A stretch of DNA of 64,000 nt, taken from contig CANNZV010000256.1 of assembly GCA_947561585.1 (NCBI GenBank), forward strand, positions 284,429 to 348,428. Direction: 5' to 3'. Shown one piece after another: positions 61,265 through 64,000 of the stretch (within the stretch, counting starts at the first letter, position 1; each line of letters starts with the position of its first letter). A program made the position numbers and the translations under genes. The notes under the pieces were generated by a model that saw nothing but the letters and a program-made list of their open reading frames with translations, did not search any database and had not been told where the DNA came from. The stretch is from Caprella mutica (taxonomy: Eukaryota > Arthropoda > Malacostraca > Amphipoda > Caprellidae).

Positions 61265-63938
61265 CGTGAGTGGACAAAATGCCTACGAACAAAATACCTA
61301 CAGACAAAATGCCTAACGGACAAAATGCCTAACGGACAAAATGCCTACGGACAAAATGCCTACGGACAAAATACCTACAGACAAAATGCCTAATGGACAA
61401 AATGCCTAACGGACAAAATGCCTACGGACAAAATGCCTAACGGACAAAATGCCTAACGGACAAAATGTCTAACGGACAAAATGTCTAATGGACAGAATGC
61501 CTAACGGACAAAATGTCTAATGGACAGAATGTCTAACGGAAAAAATGTCTAATGGACAAAATGACTAACGGACAAAATGCCTACGGACAAAATGCCTAAC
61601 GGACAAAATGCCTAACGGACAAAATGCCTAACGGACAAAATGCCTAACGGACAAAATGCCTAACGGACAAAATGCCTAACGGTAAAAATGCCTACGGACA
61701 AAATGCCTAACGGACAAAACACCTAACGGACAAAATACCTAACGGACAAAATACCTAACGGACAAAATGCCTTTATACTTAAAGTATAAAATGCCTTTAT
61801 ACTTTCTAATAAGTGAGACCAAGTGGAAACAAAGAGCTTTGTCTCTGTTAGAATTTATTAAATCATTACCAAATTGAATATCAACATTTGTAATTCAGCG
61901 TGCTTATTGTAAATGATTTGGACAATCATGAGAATGTGCTGCGCGTTTTTAAACCCCTCTAACCACCAAATGTCGAGCATGCGTTAATACATTCGATATA
62001 TTTATTATGAAATCGAATACTTATATATGTGTTTATATTATTTTTAAATATTTTCATCTATATATAAATATATTAAGAATAATTTCAAAAACTCAACAAA
62101 GATGACAAGAAATAATAACGATTACTTAGAAATTCTCAATATGGTAGCTGGTAAATTGCTCGAAAGACAATTGCTCGAAAACAATTGCTCGAAAACAATT
62201 GCTCGAAAGACAATTGCTCGAAAACAATTGCTCGAAAGACAATTGCTCGAAAACAATTGCTCGAAAAACAATTGCTCGAAAACAATTGCTCGAAAAACAA
62301 TTGCTCGAATGAACAATTGCTCGAAAGAACAATTGCTCGAAAGACAATTGCTCGAAAAACAATTGCTCGAATTATCAAATTGCTCGAATTATCAAATTGC
62401 TCGAATGAACAAAATTGCTCGAATTATAAAATTGCACAGTTTTCGATTTTATAGAAGTCAGTTATTCATGAAGTGGAGCTGCACCTAACAATGTTTGTTT
62501 CTTTTTAGTAATTGATCATTAATCATTCAATAAATGATTTTAATTATTACTCATTCTGCATAGTCTTTATTTTAGACCGTTTGTGTCATCTCGTATGTAA
62601 CATGTGAATTGGAATCATGTGGTGAATCATTACTAGGTATTCATTTTTTTTTTCATCATAAAACCCGAAAATTTATTTATTACTAGCCTATCTGTATGTG
62701 GTACCTCAATAGGTGAAATAATTCAAAGTTATGGCAGAGTTTTAATAAATATACAATTTTTTTCGGGTTTTATGATAAAAAAAACATGATCAATACTGAT
62801 TCACCACATGATTCCAATTCACATGTTACATACGAGATGAGGCAAACGGTCAAAAAAAAGATTATACAGAATGAGTAATAATTAAAATCATTTATAAAAT
62901 GATTAATGATCAATTACTAAAAAGAAACAAACATTGTTAGGTGCAGCTCCACTTCATGAATAACTGACTTCTATAAAATCGAAAACTGTGCAATTTTATA
63001 ATTCGAGCAATTTTGTTCATTCGAGCAATTTGATAATTCGAGCAATTTGATAATTCGAGCAATTGTTTTTCGAGCAATTGTTTTTCGAGCAATTGTCTTT
63101 CGAGCAATTGTTTTCGAACAATTTACCTAGAACCTCTCAATATAGATGACCATTATATAGTTTATTGTACCCGCTAGCACGCCCCCCGATACTCATATAT
63201 TTTTATTCGAATTCATAAAATGACGTACGCTCGGCATTAGGGGGATAAAAAGGTGCAGCGCATTCTCGAGATTGTGCAAATTGGCAAATGGCGCAGACAT
63301 CAACACTGTCTTATTTCTCTGTTTTGTAATTAATTACTAAAGTATTTGTTCTATTTTAACTTTTTTAACTTTTTAATTTATAAATGTTATTTATCATATA
63401 ATGTTGTTTATAGTTTTTTTTTATATTCTAAACCAAGTAAATCAAATTCAATGTTTATAAAAGATATTGCTGACACGCAATTAAATACCCTGGTTATAAG
63501 AAATGGGTTGATATTTGTACTTTTTAACTACCTTAGGATATTAGAAATTTCGTATAGTATAGTATCCTTTATGAATTGTAACTGAGACGAAATGTATTTT
63601 TATTTATTAGGTTCTACATAAATTTTTATATATATTATTTGATATTCAATGAGGTATATTACAATATAAAATATATTTTATTTATTTACAGATAATCCTT
63701 TCATTGCAGATATCACTTCAATATTTTCTATTCTGCCATTTTATTTAAATATGGTGTTTATTGTTTTAATTTCTTTCCAACATTCATTCACGTCATTATT
63801 TACTAATTTTTATTATATATACATATATTTTGTACATTAGGCATTTTGTCCGTTAGGTATTTTGTCCGTTAGGCATTTTGTCCGTTAGGTATTTTGTCCG
63901 TTAGACATTTTGTCCGTTAGGCATGTTGTCCTAGTACC
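61265..63938. mobile_element. Foldback-like element, 'ggacaaaatgcctaac' family (outer)
   Basis: Begins CGTGAGTGG, then about 500 bp of roughly 30 units of ggacaaaatgcctaac (16-17 bp). The right end has five inverse units (gttaggcattttgtcc, 63840-63928) closing CCTAGTACC at 63938. The flanks atttgtat / atttgtac look like an imperfect 8-bp duplication. The left array is far longer than the right, suggesting array expansion after insertion. Another element is nested inside at 62143. Confidence 0.75.
62143..63134. mobile_element. Foldback-like element, 'attgctcgaa' family (nested, near-perfect palindrome)
   Basis: Starts GGTAGCTGG with about 18 attgctcgaaa-type units to 62420 and ends with inverse units (63000-63120) and CCTAGAACC. 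Both flanks are the identical 9-mer TCTCAATAT (62134-62142 and 63135-63143). Arms of about 480 bp are near-perfect inverse copies, including non-array sequence such as catgaagtggagctgcacc. Open frames here (repeated ARKTIARK or SSNCFRAIV peptides) are array artefacts. Related decayed copies lie in the introns of A2 and A3. Confidence 0.9.
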
Positions 63939-64000
63939 ATTTGTACGAGAAAAAATTATGTGGTAGAACATCCATTACAGCGGACTATTTACTTACTCTT

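Noticed and set aside
61265..61770. Possible CRISPR array
   Set aside because: Units are directly adjacent without spacers, the DNA is eukaryotic, and an inverse array closes the element at 63938.
62102..62488. Several long frames with ARKTIARK or SSNCFRAIV repeats on both strands
   Set aside because: They are translations of the attgctcgaa array of a foldback-like element.
1..64000. tRNA and rRNA genes
   Set aside because: No convincing T-arm/acceptor combination or rRNA core sequence was seen by eye; a covariance-model scan would be needed to be sure.

Overview
The window looks like a compact-intron, AT-rich animal nuclear genome, most likely an arthropod. The genes carry GT-AG introns, tandem satellites are present, and remnants of Tc1/mariner, PIF/Harbinger, hAT-like, pogo-like and LTR elements are everywhere. 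The flavour of the Tc1/mariner transposases would fit a parasitic copepod (salmon-louse-like), but that is inference. No bacterial, CRISPR or tRNA signal was seen.

The only recognisable host genes are one family of small secreted proteins. Each has a signal peptide, a short region with eight cysteines resembling a PAN/apple module, and a discoidin-like F5/8 type C (galactose-binding-like) domain. Splice boundaries and phases (1, 2, 0) can be read directly. Four intact genes of subfamily A lie on the plus strand (1706-6274, 11756-14600, 19856-23116, 30890-34332; each 254 aa). One intact gene of subfamily B lies on the minus strand (45383-46511; 251 aa, lacking intron 2). One subfamily-B pseudogene (50101-51135, minus) has a broken splice donor, a frameshift and a nonsense codon. 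Orphan exon fragments lie at 25687-25797 (exon 2), 30228-30400 (exon 1, B type) and probably 40569-40616 (exon 4).

The second and third A genes arose from a recent tandem duplication of about 8.3-8.6 kb (6062-14387 versus 14388 to about 23016). Its junctions fall inside exon 4, so the repeat unit runs from the last exon of one gene into the last exon of the next. Intron 2 of the A genes is a transposon sink (1.8-3.5 kb), whereas it is 89 bp in the B pseudogene and absent from the intact B gene.

The rest is mobile DNA. The most striking part is a series of foldback-like elements. Their inverted ends are arrays of short tandem repeats with a different unit in each family. Many are capped by a related 9-bp end (roughly GGTNNYNGG), and several are flanked by 9-bp direct duplications, perfect in four cases. 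They occur singly (634, 2664, 9426/17523, 55413, 58785) and nested (53425 inside 53210; 62143 inside 61265). That combination matches Drosophila Foldback / Mutator-like behaviour, and the sequence families may be undescribed. Other elements are an LTR retroelement with apparently identical 548-bp LTRs inserted into a 56-bp satellite (36453-39753), TTAA/TA-flanked hairpin MITEs (4557, 35309), a dead PIF/Harbinger element (25912), dead Tc1/mariner copies (3895, 32864, 56250), a hAT-like MITE (48146), pogo-like ends (23756, 32559) and a long inverted duplication at 41894-42358.

Stretches such as 1-633, 6518-9425, 28195-30200, 42363-45382, 47100-53209, 57270-58784 and 59242-61264 hold no gene I can recognise.
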